A DNA stretch of 64,000 nucleotides from assembly GCA_900548465.1 (NCBI GenBank), contig URKY01000002.1, positions 1 to 64,000 of the forward strand. Reading direction: 5' to 3'. The notes under the pieces are model-generated. The model searched no databases and was not told the DNA's origin. It saw only the letters and a program-made list of their open reading frames with translations. A program made the position numbers and the translations under genes. Below, piece after piece: positions 15,878-26,700 of the stretch. Source of the stretch: an uncultured Eubacterium sp. (GTDB lineage Bacteria > Bacillota > Clostridia > Lachnospirales > Lachnospiraceae). The first letter of the stretch is position 1, and each line of letters starts with the position of its first letter.

Positions 15878-18800
15878 TTAAGCAGTTTTTTCAACGCTGA
15901 ATGTTACTTTTTCACCATTGATATTCCACTCTTTCTCATACCCATTTATTCTATCAAATTCCACATTATCTGCCAACACCTCTGACTTAATTTCGTCAAG
16001 ATTGTCTTCAATAATAGTCTTAATCTTATCGTTCTTGTCTACATTTACTATAATCTTATCCATTACCTCGAATCCGGCTTCTTTTCTCATCGTCTGAATT
16101 TTGCTGACAATCTCTCTTACAAAACCTTCTTCAATAAGTTCATCTGATAAATTAGTGTCAAGAACAACAGTTACCGCATTGTCTCCTTCTGAAACATAGC
16201 CTTCAACCTGAGCCATATCAATAAGTAAATCTTCTTTTTCAAGAACAACCTCTGTTCCATCAAAGTCAAATTTCAAAGGTTCTCCTGCATTAAGCTGGTC
16301 CATAGCCTTATTTCCATCAAGCTTAGCCAATGCTTCCTTAATTTTGCCTAAGAACTTGCCATATTTAGGACCTACAGTTCTAAGCTGTGGTTTAAATGAA
16401 TATGAAGTAAATGCTCTTACATCATCAGTAAACTCTACTTCTTTTATATTCAATTCATCAGCAATTATTTCCTTGAAAAAGTCTGAAAGTTCAAAATCTG
16501 CCTTAACAAACATCTTTCCGATAGGCTGTCTGTTCTTAATATTTGATTTATTTCTGCAGGCACGACCAAGTACAACAACTTTAAGAACTCTCTCCATGTT
16601 TTCTTCAAGTTCTGTATCAATATATGCTTCATTTACTTCAGGGAAATCACATAAATGAATTGACTCTTTAGCTGTAGGATCAACGCTTCTTACAAGATTC
16701 TGATAAATGTCTTCTGTCATAAACGGAATCATTGGTGCAGCTGCCTTGATTAAAGTTTCAAGTGCTGTATAAAGTGTCATATAAGCATTGATTTTTTCCT
16801 GTGGCATTCCCTTTGCCCAGAAACGTTCTCTTGAACGTCTTACGTACCAGTTAGACATTTCGTCAACAAAATCATCTAAAGCTCTTGCGGCTTCCGGAAT
16901 CTTGTAGTTTGCCAGACTATCATCCACAGTTTTTACCATAGAATTCAATTTTGACAATAACCATTTGTCCATTACTGATAATTTATCGTAATCCAATTCA
17001 TATTTTGTAGGGTCAAATTGGTCAATTTCCGCATAAAGTATATAGAATGCGTAAGTATTCCAAAGTGTGCCCATGAATTTACGCTGTCCCTCTTCAACTG
17101 CCTTTCCATGGAAACGGTTTGGAAGCCATGGTGCCGAATTGATATAGAAATACCATCTGATTGCATCTGCACCGTATTTCTCCAATGCTTCGAAAGGATC
17201 AACTGCATTTCCTTTAGACTTACTCATCTTCTGACCATTTTCATCCTGAACATGACCAAGAACAATAACATTCTTATATGGTGCTTTGTTAAATAGCAAA
17301 GTTGACTCTGCAAGAAGTGAATAAAACCATCCTCTTGTCTGATCTACTGCTTCAGAAATAAAGTCTGCCGGAAACTGTTTTTCAAATATATCTTTATTTT
17401 CAAATGGATAATGATGCTGTGCAAAAGGCATAGCTCCACTGTCGAACCAGCAGTCAATAACTTCCGGCACTCTCTTCATTGTGCCACCACATTCAGGACA
17501 TGGCATTGTAATTTCGTCAATATAAGGTCTGTGGAGTTCAACTGTCTTAGCCTTCTCATCCCCTGACTTTTCAAACAATTCCTGTCTGCTTCCGATTGAC
17601 TGCATACAGCCACAGTCACACTGCCAGATATTAAGCGGTGTACCCCAATAACGGTTACGGCTGATTCCCCAATCCTGAACATTTTCAATCCAGTTTCCAA
17701 AACGTCCTTTTCCAATACTTTCAGGAATCCAGTTAATTGTATTATTATTTCTAACTAAATCATCTCTTACTGCTGTCATCTTGATAAACCATGACTCACG
17801 TGCATAGTAAATAAGCGGAGTATCACATCTCCAGCAATGTGGATAACTATGTTCAAATTTAGGGGCATCATAAAGAAGTCCTCTTCCATCTAAATCTTTT
17901 AATACTTCAGGATCTGCCTTCTTAACAAACAATCCACCAAAAGGTGTATCATCTGTCATATCACCTTTTTCATCTACTAACTGTACAAAAGGAAGGTCAT
18001 AATTTCTTCCTACATTAGCATCATCCTCACCAAATGCCGGTGCAATATGAACTACACCTGTACCATCTGTTAACGTTACATAAGTGTCACATGTAATAAA
18101 GAATCCCTTCTTATGCTGCTTATCTGCTATCTTCTTTGCGCAATCATATAAAGGCTCGTACTCTTTATGTTCAAGGTCTTTTCCCTTATATGTTTCAAGT
18201 ACTTCGTATGCCTTAACGCCTTCTTCTTCATTTCCAAGACGTCCAAGTACTGTATCGAGAAGTGCTGATGCCATATAATATGTGTATCCGTCAGCAGCCT
18301 TAACCTTAGCGTATTCTTCATTAGGATTTACACAAAGAGCCACGTTACTTGGAAGAGTCCAAGGTGTTGTAGTCCATGCAAGGAAGTATGCATCTTCATC
18401 TACTACCTTAAATCTTACAATGGCTGAACGTTCCTTAACATCCTTGTATCCCTGAGCAACTTCCTGAGATGAAAGTGGTGTTCCACAACGTGGGCAATAA
18501 GGTACAATCTTAAAGCCTTTGTATAATAAACCTTTATCCCAAATAGTTTTAAGAGCCCACCATTCTGACTCAATATAATTATCTTCGTAAGTAACATATG
18601 GATGTTCCATGTCTGCCCAGAAACCTACAGTACCTGAGAAATCTTCCCACATACCTTTGTATTTCCAAACACTTTCTTTGCATTTATTAATAAATGGAAC
18701 TAAACCGTATTCTTCAATCTGATCTTTTCCATCAAGTCCTAAAGCCTTCTCTACTTCTAACTCTACTGGAAGTCCATGTGTATCCCAGCCTGCTTTCCTT

Positions 18801-19039
18801 GGAACCATATGTCCCTTCATTGTCTGGTAACGTGGAATCATATCCTTTATAACACGGGTTAAAACGTGTCCGATATGAGGCTTTCCATTAGCTGTTGGAG
18901 GTCCATCATAAAATGTATATGTTTCTCCTTCCTTACGGCTATCCATACTCTTTTCAAAAATGTCGTTGTCTTCCCAAAATTTTTCTGTAGCTTTTTCACG
19001 TTCTACAAAGTTAAGATTTGTCGATACTTTCTTGTACAT
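15878..19039 (-). CDS. ileS: Isoleucyl-tRNA synthetase
   Basis: A 1053-residue class I synthetase that charges tRNA-Ile. HIGH (residues 55-58 in GKPHIGHVL) and KMSKSKGN (about 605) are the ATP-binding signatures. The editing domain lies between them (AWTTTPWTLPSNVALCVNP), followed by the anticodon domain and a C-terminal extension. The length and an IleS C-terminus without the usual zinc-cysteine pair fit the eukaryote-like 'ileS2' size class seen in many clostridia. AAAGGAG lies 8 bases before the ATG. Regulation by tRNA charging is shown by the T-box in its leader. Confidence 0.96.
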   Translation of the reverse strand: MYKKVSTNLNFVEREKATEKFWEDNDIFEKSMDSRKEGETYTFYDGPPTANGKPHIGHVLTRVIKDMIPRYQTMKGHMVPRKAGWDTHGLPVELEVEKALGLDGKDQIEEYGLVPFINKCKESVWKYKGMWEDFSGTVGFWADMEHPYVTYEDNYIESEWWALKTIWDKGLLYKGFKIVPYCPRCGTPLSSQEVAQGYKDVKERSAIVRFKVVDEDAYFLAWTTTPWTLPSNVALCVNPNEEYAKVKAADGYTYYMASALLDTVLGRLGNEEEGVKAYEVLETYKGKDLEHKEYEPLYDCAKKIADKQHKKGFFITCDTYVTLTDGTGVVHIAPAFGEDDANVGRNYDLPFVQLVDEKGDMTDDTPFGGLFVKKADPEVLKDLDGRGLLYDAPKFEHSYPHCWRCDTPLIYYARESWFIKMTAVRDDLVRNNNTINWIPESIGKGRFGNWIENVQDWGISRNRYWGTPLNIWQCDCGCMQSIGSRQELFEKSGDEKAKTVELHRPYIDEITMPCPECGGTMKRVPEVIDCWFDSGAMPFAQHHYPFENKDIFEKQFPADFISEAVDQTRGWFYSLLAESTLLFNKAPYKNVIVLGHVQDENGQKMSKSKGNAVDPFEALEKYGADAIRWYFYINSAPWLPNRFHGKAVEEGQRKFMGTLWNTYAFYILYAEIDQFDPTKYELDYDKLSVMDKWLLSKLNSMVKTVDDSLANYKIPEAARALDDFVDEMSNWYVRRSRERFWAKGMPQEKINAYMTLYTALETLIKAAAPMIPFMTEDIYQNLVRSVDPTAKESIHLCDFPEVNEAYIDTELEENMERVLKVVVLGRACRNKSNIKNRQPIGKMFVKADFELSDFFKEIIADELNIKEVEFTDDVRAFTSYSFKPQLRTVGPKYGKFLGKIKEALAKLDGNKAMDQLNAGEPLKFDFDGTEVVLEKEDLLIDMAQVEGYVSEGDNAVTVVLDTNLSDELIEEGFVREIVSKIQTMRKEAGFEVMDKIIVNVDKNDKIKTIIEDNLDEIKSEVLADNVEFDRINGYEKEWNINGEKVTFSVEKTA

Positions 19040-19059
19040 GTCGTACTCCTTTCTTATAT

Positions 19060-19350
19060 AATAAATAAGACTTTCGTCCTGTCTAAGGACGAAAGTCTGT
19101 AATTACTAACGTTATACCACCTTTAACAGCATACTCGGGATATCCCCTTTATATGTGTTCTCTGTAACGGGAGAAACCGTCAGCTCCTACTTAATGTTAA
19201 ATGACTTTTAGTAAAAAGTTCGGGCTGCAACTCCGGAGTGATTTTCGTATATCAGTTACTAGCATCCGCCTTTCACCAATGACGAACTCTCTGTGACGTT
19301 TGCTGATAAATTACTGTCTCCATCAATGTCTTTTCTTTATCACTAGTTAT
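19060..19350 (-). promoter_or_regulatory. T-box riboswitch leader of ileS
   Basis: The minus-strand leader carries the T-box sequence AAGGTGGTATAACG (19123-19110), which pairs with the uncharged tRNA acceptor end, and a terminator AGACTTTCGTCCT/AGGACGAAAGTCT (19098-19068) followed by TATTTATT. Upstream is a long stem I region; an ATC triplet at 19242-19240, followed by ACTCCGGAGT, is a candidate isoleucine specifier codon. The known mechanism is that uncharged tRNA-Ile stabilises the antiterminator and lets ileS be transcribed. Confidence 0.85.
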
Positions 19351-19414
19351 TTTAGACAATTCATAAAAAAATGTCAACCACTATAATTTCTTATTTCCTA
19401 TATAATTTCAGCAA

Positions 19415-19603
19415 TCATGAATAATACTTATTCATGGCATCCAAAATTTCTTCTTGAGATAACTGGAATCTTTTCTCTATCTGCTTTATGATTAGTTCTT
19501 TTGTGGCTCCCAATTCCTTTGCCATTTCAATTGAAGCACGTAAACCTTCCTGTATGCCCTCCTGCTTTCCTTCAAGAATCATGTCATCTATTGCCTTGCA
19601 CAT
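19415..19603 (-). pseudogene. Remnant of a PD-(D/E)XK (Rpn/PDDEXK) transposase-family gene
   Basis: A 62-residue ORF, MCKAIDDMILEGKQEGIQEG and then LIIKQIEKRFQLSQEEILDAM, resembles the C-terminal tail of the Rpn/PDDEXK nuclease-transposase family, which ends in exactly this kind of 'MC-x-A-I-x-D-M, repeated E/G/K, L-x-E-E' segment. The roughly 200-residue catalytic part is missing. No good ribosome site precedes the ATG. A short remnant from an old insertion is the best explanation. Confidence 0.5.
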
Positions 19604-19690
19604 GAAAAGTATATATTAGCGATTGCATATTGTCAACACATTGTTTATATTTGTTTGCATACTGTATTATTTTCAAGATTGCATTACACA

Positions 19691-19732
19691 AAAAAAGAAG
19701 CATCGCCCCAATTAGGTAATGCCTCTTCTTTA
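19691..19732 (-). terminator. Terminator of the secreted protein at 19734
   Basis: AAAGAAGCAT...ATGCCTCTTCTTT pair around GGGG/CC-containing arms; on the minus strand TTTTTTTGTG follows immediately. It begins right after the stop codon. Confidence 0.8.
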
Positions 19733-19733
19733 T

Positions 19734-20504
19734 CTACGGAGTTACCACACCTCCCCAACCATATTCCTCTTCATTGTTAATATAGTATGGGTTGAATTTT
19801 GGTAACTTGTGTAAAATATACTTGTATAAATATTTATGTTCTTCAAGAGATGGTGATAAACCAGCTGTATAAATCTTATGTGCAATCTGCGCAAAAGAAG
19901 TTAAGAATGCATATTGTCCATAAATTATAACATCCTTTCCGGCTTCATCGGTAGCTACCACAAAGGCTCTTATCCACAAAGAGTTTACCATATATGCATC
20001 CATATTTGTCATGGTTCTGACATAGGTTGTTAATCCGTCTGACTTTTGCTTTATGCCCTCATCTGTAGCTAAATATCCTCTGGTATACATTACTTTGTTG
20101 TAATACTTATCCCCTATGTAACTGAAATCAAGATTTTTCTTGGAATTATCAGTATATGGTATAGGATTTAAAATTGTGTAAGATTTATCCAAAAGGTTTT
20201 TGGAATTATCGCCCGTAGTATTAATGTCCTTGGAATATATAGTCCCTAACTTCCTTACTATGTACTTTTTTCCTTCAACCTCTATTGTGCTTCCAATATT
20301 CGGAGCCTTGCATACGGTTCGAAAAGCAACACCTTCATTCATGGCAGCTTTAGTTCTAATCTGGCATCCAACTATTTGAATGTCGAAAGATACCAAAGTA
20401 TTTTCAGCAGCATTTACAGTATTACTGTTAATACTGTAAATGCCTGAAAAAGCAATCGAACATATCATGAAAAGTGTAACAATTTTTCTTATAAACTTAT
20501 TCAT
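19734..20504 (-). CDS. Secreted protein, free-standing copy of the C-terminal domain of the giant laminarinase
   Basis: A 256-residue protein with a signal peptide (about 1-32, cleavage near VNA-A). The mature part is one domain of about 220 residues. Segments FDIQIVGCQIRT, GVAFRTVC, GTIYSK, LWIRAFVVAT and ASIAHKIYTAGL-like FAQIAHKIYTAGLSPSLEEHKYLY line up in order with the last 330 residues of the 2638-residue GH16 protein (VEIRGFQMNT, APSFRVVS, GTIYALAG, YKVRAYAISENG, IYKMAEYLYNN...AAHDYLYDN). I know no named family for it. GGGTGG precedes the ATG. It lies downstream of that gene and a 49-residue peptide gene, perhaps in one operon. A binding or cell-surface assembly role is a guess. Confidence 0.7.
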   Translation of the reverse strand: MNKFIRKIVTLFMICSIAFSGIYSINSNTVNAAENTLVSFDIQIVGCQIRTKAAMNEGVAFRTVCKAPNIGSTIEVEGKKYIVRKLGTIYSKDINTTGDNSKNLLDKSYTILNPIPYTDNSKKNLDFSYIGDKYYNKVMYTRGYLATDEGIKQKSDGLTTYVRTMTNMDAYMVNSLWIRAFVVATDEAGKDVIIYGQYAFLTSFAQIAHKIYTAGLSPSLEEHKYLYKYILHKLPKFNPYYINNEEEYGWGGVVTP

Positions 20505-20558
20505 CTGCCACCCTTTCTAATCAATTATTATTCAGTAGCTATTGCATTAAATCTAAAA

Positions 20559-20708
20559 TCATCCAAAGAAATCATCCGGATCAATATCTGTTATTGATTC
20601 CACATCATTACCTGTTATTGGTACTGTATGATCTTCCATAATTACATTATTAACATCAAATTTAGTGATTTCCATTTCAGGGGTTTCATACTTATTTGTG
20701 TTTATCAT
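20559..20708 (-). CDS. Small acidic peptide of unknown function (49 aa)
   Basis: A 49-residue ORF too short for usual calling: MINTNKYETPEMEITKFDV, then an acidic tail ending DIDPDDFFG. AAGGAGAG lies 5 bases before the ATG. It has no signal peptide or membrane helix. The N-terminal pattern KYE-x-PE-x-EI-x-KFDV recurs in the 48-residue peptide at 29109-29255, so this is a small family with two members here, each near the secreted glucanase genes. Short leader peptides of this shape occur widely in Lachnospiraceae without a known role; a modified-peptide precursor or an export-linked factor are both possible. Confidence 0.6.
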   Translation of the reverse strand: MINTNKYETPEMEITKFDVNNVIMEDHTVPITGNDVESITDIDPDDFFG

Positions 20709-20741
20709 TTTACTCTCCTTCTGTTGTTTCTCTCCAATAAA

Positions 20742-23700
20742 CTACACTTGTTCACCTGTATTAGCAGTTGCTCTTTCATATTTTTTTACCTGATAGAAAC
20801 CATTTTCAGTAACATTTCTGGTAATCCAATCTGCAACACTTGTATACGGTGTATCCGGATTCAATTTATCATTCAGTATCTTCAACAATATTGTTTCATT
20901 GTCAACATTGTCAAATTGTGTCTTTGAAGTAAATTTACCACGATCCATATAACTCTTATAAGCATAATTTTTAGCTAGATGTACATAATAGTATAAATCA
21001 CGATACATCGCATTTACATATTTATAATTTTCATCATTCTTACTCGTTATACCTAAAGCTTTCAGCATTTGCTTTGTTATATTTATGTAATTATTAGTTA
21101 TAGAAACTATATTCAAAACATTATCGTATAAGTAATCATGTGCCGCTTCATTTGGCATCATACTGTTATTGTATAAATACTCTGCCATTTTGTAAATACT
21201 TACTGTTGGTACAACAGGTTTTTCGTAGCCATTCTCTTCTGTTGTATCATAAATAACTGTACCGTTTTCCGATATAGCATAAGCTCTAACTTTGTACTCC
21301 TGTGTCAATCCCTGAACAACATATTCAACAGGTTTAAATGTTACTGCATAGTAATCATAGTTATCCTTGTCGTTATCTCCTTCAGCTCCTGACCAGTTGG
21401 TTACAATTCCTTTCTCTTCTGTTGCAGTAAACTGATGTACACCCTTTTCTTCATTAGATGATATTTCGCCTAACTTTGTATTATCATTTGAAGGTGTATA
21501 TGTTACTGTCATATCATCATTGCTTACACCACCAGCTAATGCATAAATTGTACCTCTTGCAACAATAGCTTCAATACTTGGGTTATCTTCTGTATCGCCG
21601 GTTTTCTGTACTGCAGCAATCTTACCTGCTCTTGATACTACTCTAAATGATGGTGCAAACTCGGATACGGCACCAGGAGTTGCATCTGTATTCATCTGAA
21701 ATCCTCTAATTTCAACATTGCCCTTAGCTTCAACTACAGATTCCAGCATGATATACGATGTATAAGATGTTCCATCATCGTTTGTTGTTTCAACCTTAAC
21801 AAGATAACATGTTGTTAAATGATTTGCTGTCATAAGGTTCTTTGCCATAATCTGCAACTGACCATCAATATAATTATATTTTTCTACATCTGAATAGTTA
21901 TATGAATCTGCTGTTCCATTCTTAATAGCCTCACGTGCAGCTTTTACCTGTGCTCTTGTCGTAAATCCACTTGTTACTGAAACCTTTGATTTTGCATTGT
22001 AATACTTAGCATTACCATTGATTGCAATGTAATCTCCATTGTATCCAATAACTGAGTTAACATGATTGTCTCCTCTGTTATAATAAAATGAAATTGTACC
22101 AGGTGTCTGTACGGGCTTACTTTGTCCTGCCTGAATATTAATTTCACTCTGTCCTGAAATAAGGTGCCAATCCTCTTTTGCTTCAGCCTTAACTTCAACA
22201 TCTGTGCTAATTTCCTGTTCGCACCAATATGCTTTAACAGTAACCTTATTATTTGCAGCCTTTAATTTGTCTTGGTATGTATTATAATCAAATGTTAAAA
22301 TCTGTTGCTGTGTATAAGGTCCACCAATTTCTTCATTGCCAATAAATATCTTGTATGTATATCCATAAGTAACCTGTTCCGGTAACTCACTCCAAGATAC
22401 AGTAAATACACTGTTATCATTGTCATCATATGACATCTGAGCATTTATATTCTGCGCAGGTTGAATCTGTGGAATGTCTGCATGCAATGCCACAGGTATC
22501 AAAATTGATCCATCTTTGTAATTATTGATATTGTCCTGACTAGGATTATCTGAATCTGATGTTCCTTTAGTTGTATCAGGAACAATTCTTATCCAATAAA
22601 ATTCAGTATCCTTTTGTCCACCCTTGTCACTATGAATTGGAAGATTTTCAGTTAACCAAGGAAGACCAATATGTATGGTATTTGTTCCCTGGATTCCTAC
22701 ATGAGAACCTGCTGTATTAGGGTCAACATCATACCACTTACCATCCTTACCTACGAATTTGTTATTATTTGTAGGGTCAACTTGTGCTCTTGCAATCTGA
22801 ACTTTCCAGTTCTTTGTACCATCTGCATTATCATTTGCAAATCTAACATATTCTGATGTTGCAACTGACAACCAGTTTCCGTTGTATACAGAAATAGAAG
22901 ATAATTTAATATCTTTGGAATTGTACCATAATGCACCTGTTGTTTCATACAACTGACCATCATAATTTTCCACATTACATGTGTCATTTGTCTCCTGTGG
23001 ATTTGTTCCACAATAATACATTGGTAATGTATTTGGATTTGAAATATTATCACTTGCAAGTGACTGTGTCCATGTACCTGAAAGAATACTTATAGTAACT
23101 TCTTTTTTATTATTTGTCTCGTCACACTCTGTCATGAAACCATTTGGATAATTGTCTGCATCGGCCATACCACCAATATTAATTGTTCCTGCCTGTACAT
23201 CTTCCTTTTGTACTGTATAGTTAAATGTAACTGTTCGTTTATCATTTACAGCAACTGGTGAGTCAACAATTTTCCATGGATCACCTTCAATTCCTGTAGT
23301 AAGAAATTCTCCACCCTTAATTGGCTTGATAGTTAGGTTTCCTGCTGCTGTACCTGCTGTAAAACCAACATTTTTCATTGTAAGTGTAATAGGAATAACT
23401 TCTCCTTCAACATACATAGTCTTAGGAGTGCTTACATCAGATATAATCAAATCTGATAATGGCTTTCCTTGAGCATGCACATGTTCGTCATCATCACTAC
23501 CTACTGTTATAACACTTACTGTACTTCCTTCATCAAATGCTACTAAATCTCCAAAGTCACATTTATTTGCAGTTACAGTTTTTGTCTTTGTTTCGCCATT
23601 TACTACATATTTGACTATGTATTCTTTTATATCATTTGATGCCGGCCATGTAGCTACAATGCTTCCGTTATTCTTTGTAAATGTAACTTCTTTAAGTGGA

Positions 23701-26700
23701 TCATAGAATTTGAATCTCTTTGTATACTCGTTATTATCTTCGTCCTCGCCTTCATCTACCACTTTGTCATAATCAGCTACTGCTTTAAGTTTGTAGAAAT
23801 TTGTATTATCATCTAACTGTTTAATTTCATATGGAAATTCTGCTGTAAATGTATCACCAGCTTTTATATAACCATTTGTTTCAGTACCGTTTATTAATTC
23901 CTTCTCATGATCATGACATATCCTATTGCCAATTTGTTTAGCAGTTCCATCAGATAGTATATCAAATAAGGACACTGATAAGTTCTTTCCAGCTTCTGGT
24001 ACTGCATCAGCATTACCGATATTTTTCATAGTAACACTAACTGTTACTGTATCTCCAATATAATGTGTTCCCTCCGGTACACTAATATCTGTAATAACCA
24101 AGTCAGGCTTTTTTATCTTTGATATTATTGCCTTATCTTCTTTAGAACTTGTAATTGTACTATGATAAATACTCTTTACAACTACCGTATGTTCTCCTAC
24201 TGCATAATCTTTAGCAGTAATGTTCTGTACTTTTCCGGGAATTTCTGTTCCGTATGTTGGATCCTTATATACTTTACCATCAATTATAACCTGATACGTA
24301 TATGAACCAAGCATTCTGTTTGGAATATTTGTTGACCATGATACAAACAAATCACCTGTTTCTGTTTCTGTATTTGTACCTGTTGCCTTAAGGTCAGTAA
24401 TACCATATACAGTACTAATGTCAGCATCTGACAATGTTAATGTCTTGCCTGTTGCATCTTTAAAGTTTAAATTGCCAAGTCCAAACAACAAATCATAGGA
24501 ATCATTTGTTGATACAAATGACATTGAATATTCGATAACAGCATTTCCATCTTTATCTTTTACAAAAGTATAATCTTTTTCTTCGTAAATATCTTCTGGA
24601 CCTGTATAACTTCCATCACGTACTTCTTCACGGCAACATTTGATTCTTATAGTCTGACCAATCAGTTCTTTTGGTCCATAAATGTTAAATCCCAGATTCT
24701 GTGTTTCACCATTTTTTGCTGCCTCATCATAAATTGCTGCCTTTATAGTCCATGCCTGATCATCTCCAGAATGTTTTCCCATATTGTTAAATGTTAAATC
24801 TGCGAATCCATTGCTGTTGTAGTCAACTTTGACATCTGCTCCGGTTGTTATATTACTGTGCGCAGCCTCACATACTGTAAAATTCCATTTACTTTCAGTA
24901 CCTGATTTATTCCATAGATTTGTTCCTTTACCATAAATATAGTTTACATATAATGTGAACTTATTCTGTCCCATAATATTGTCTGAACTTACATCTGATA
25001 AGTTTTCTTTTACTTCATCGCCATCTTTAATTACAACAATTGCACTTGTATGTGTTCCAACTGTTGTTGGCTGACCGTTGGCATTTGTACCATTTGCAAA
25101 TGCATATGCAGGAACTGTTGTCATTTCCTGTGTTGGATCCTCAATTGTCTGATAAAGTTTGCCGTCTACATATACAGCATATTTTACTGCATCATCAACT
25201 GCAGTCCATTTTATTTCTTCGTAACGACATTTTTCCCACTGACCTGCATCATCTTTAAATGATATAGGTGCTCTATATTCTATATTTGTCTTTGCACTTG
25301 CCAAAACATTACCTGCTCCGTCAATTGTGCTTACAACCACTTCATATGTTCCATATGAACCTTCTGTAAACTGGTATGTAGCAGTTGTTCCTGTTACTGT
25401 AGCATCTTTTCCGTCTACTGTAACCTTGTATGTATATCCTGCATTTACTGCATCCTGTGATGGAGTCCATGCTATACTTGCCAAGCCGCTTTTATCAACT
25501 GTTCCCGCAACACCTGTTGGTGCATAATCTTTGACTGCTGATTTTCTAACATAAAACGGAACTGTAGTATTTCCATCTGCTGATGTTACTTCCAGCTTAT
25601 AATTTTTGCCATTTTCAAGTTCAGCCTTCTTTATCTGTACATAAGCTGCACCGGAATTCGTATAATCTGCACCATTTAATTTTACTGTTTTAAACGGAGC
25701 ACCGATTTCCTTATACCCAAAATAAATTGTTGTTGACTCATTATTAACTGTTGCAAGATATTTTGTATAATCAGCCGGTATATAATACTGATATTCGCCA
25801 TTTGTTCCCGTTATGCTGACCCAAGTTGCATCATCAGGTATTGCAGGTTCTATTGTTGTTGCCTCTTCTGATGTTTCAACCTGTGTTGGTGTAGTTGTTT
25901 CAACTTCATTACCAACTACTTTTAATGCAAAGGCTACATCCTGTTTAGAGTTTGTACAATAAACTATTACCTTGAATATATGGTTTTTTGCTCCATTTAA
26001 ACTAAAAAGGCTCTGAGCCATATATGCAATATCACCACCATTGGCAACCTTAATACCATCAGCCGGATATCTTACTCCATCAACACTGACTGCACTAACA
26101 GATGCGCTATTTCCAATTATGAAAGAAACAAGTGGAGTGTTGGCATTTTCATCTTTAAATGGAATGCCCCATGTTTGTTTTTCTAATGATGAAGTCTTAT
26201 CGTACAAGCCAAAGTTTGCTTTGTTGGTTACTGAATCTTTAAACTTAGTTTGAATATAATACTTGTCTCCATTTACTGCCACATTTGACTGTGCATCATT
26301 ACTCTTAAATGGAGTCCAGTTTGGGTCATCCAATTCAGGAATTGTAATATCATACGAATCATATTTCTGAACTAAAATTGGGAATGTATGATCTCCTGCT
26401 GTTTTTCTTTTAACAGTAATGTAAAATACTTTTGAATCAGCATTCCCTAAATCTAGCAATGATTTTGATATTGTCATTACATCCGGATTTGTTGGAGACT
26501 GACAATATAATGCTTTGTCTGTTATTTTAACTCCATCAATCCAAATAGAATCAAAATCTGTTCTAATTGAATCTGAAGAAAATGCAAACGCTGCTCCTGA
26601 AACTGTGTTGGCATCTTTTCCGGCGTATTCTATTGTTTTGGCATCTGCGAAGAATCCCCAAACACCTGCAGTTCCAAAGAAATTATCGTTGTTAGCACCT

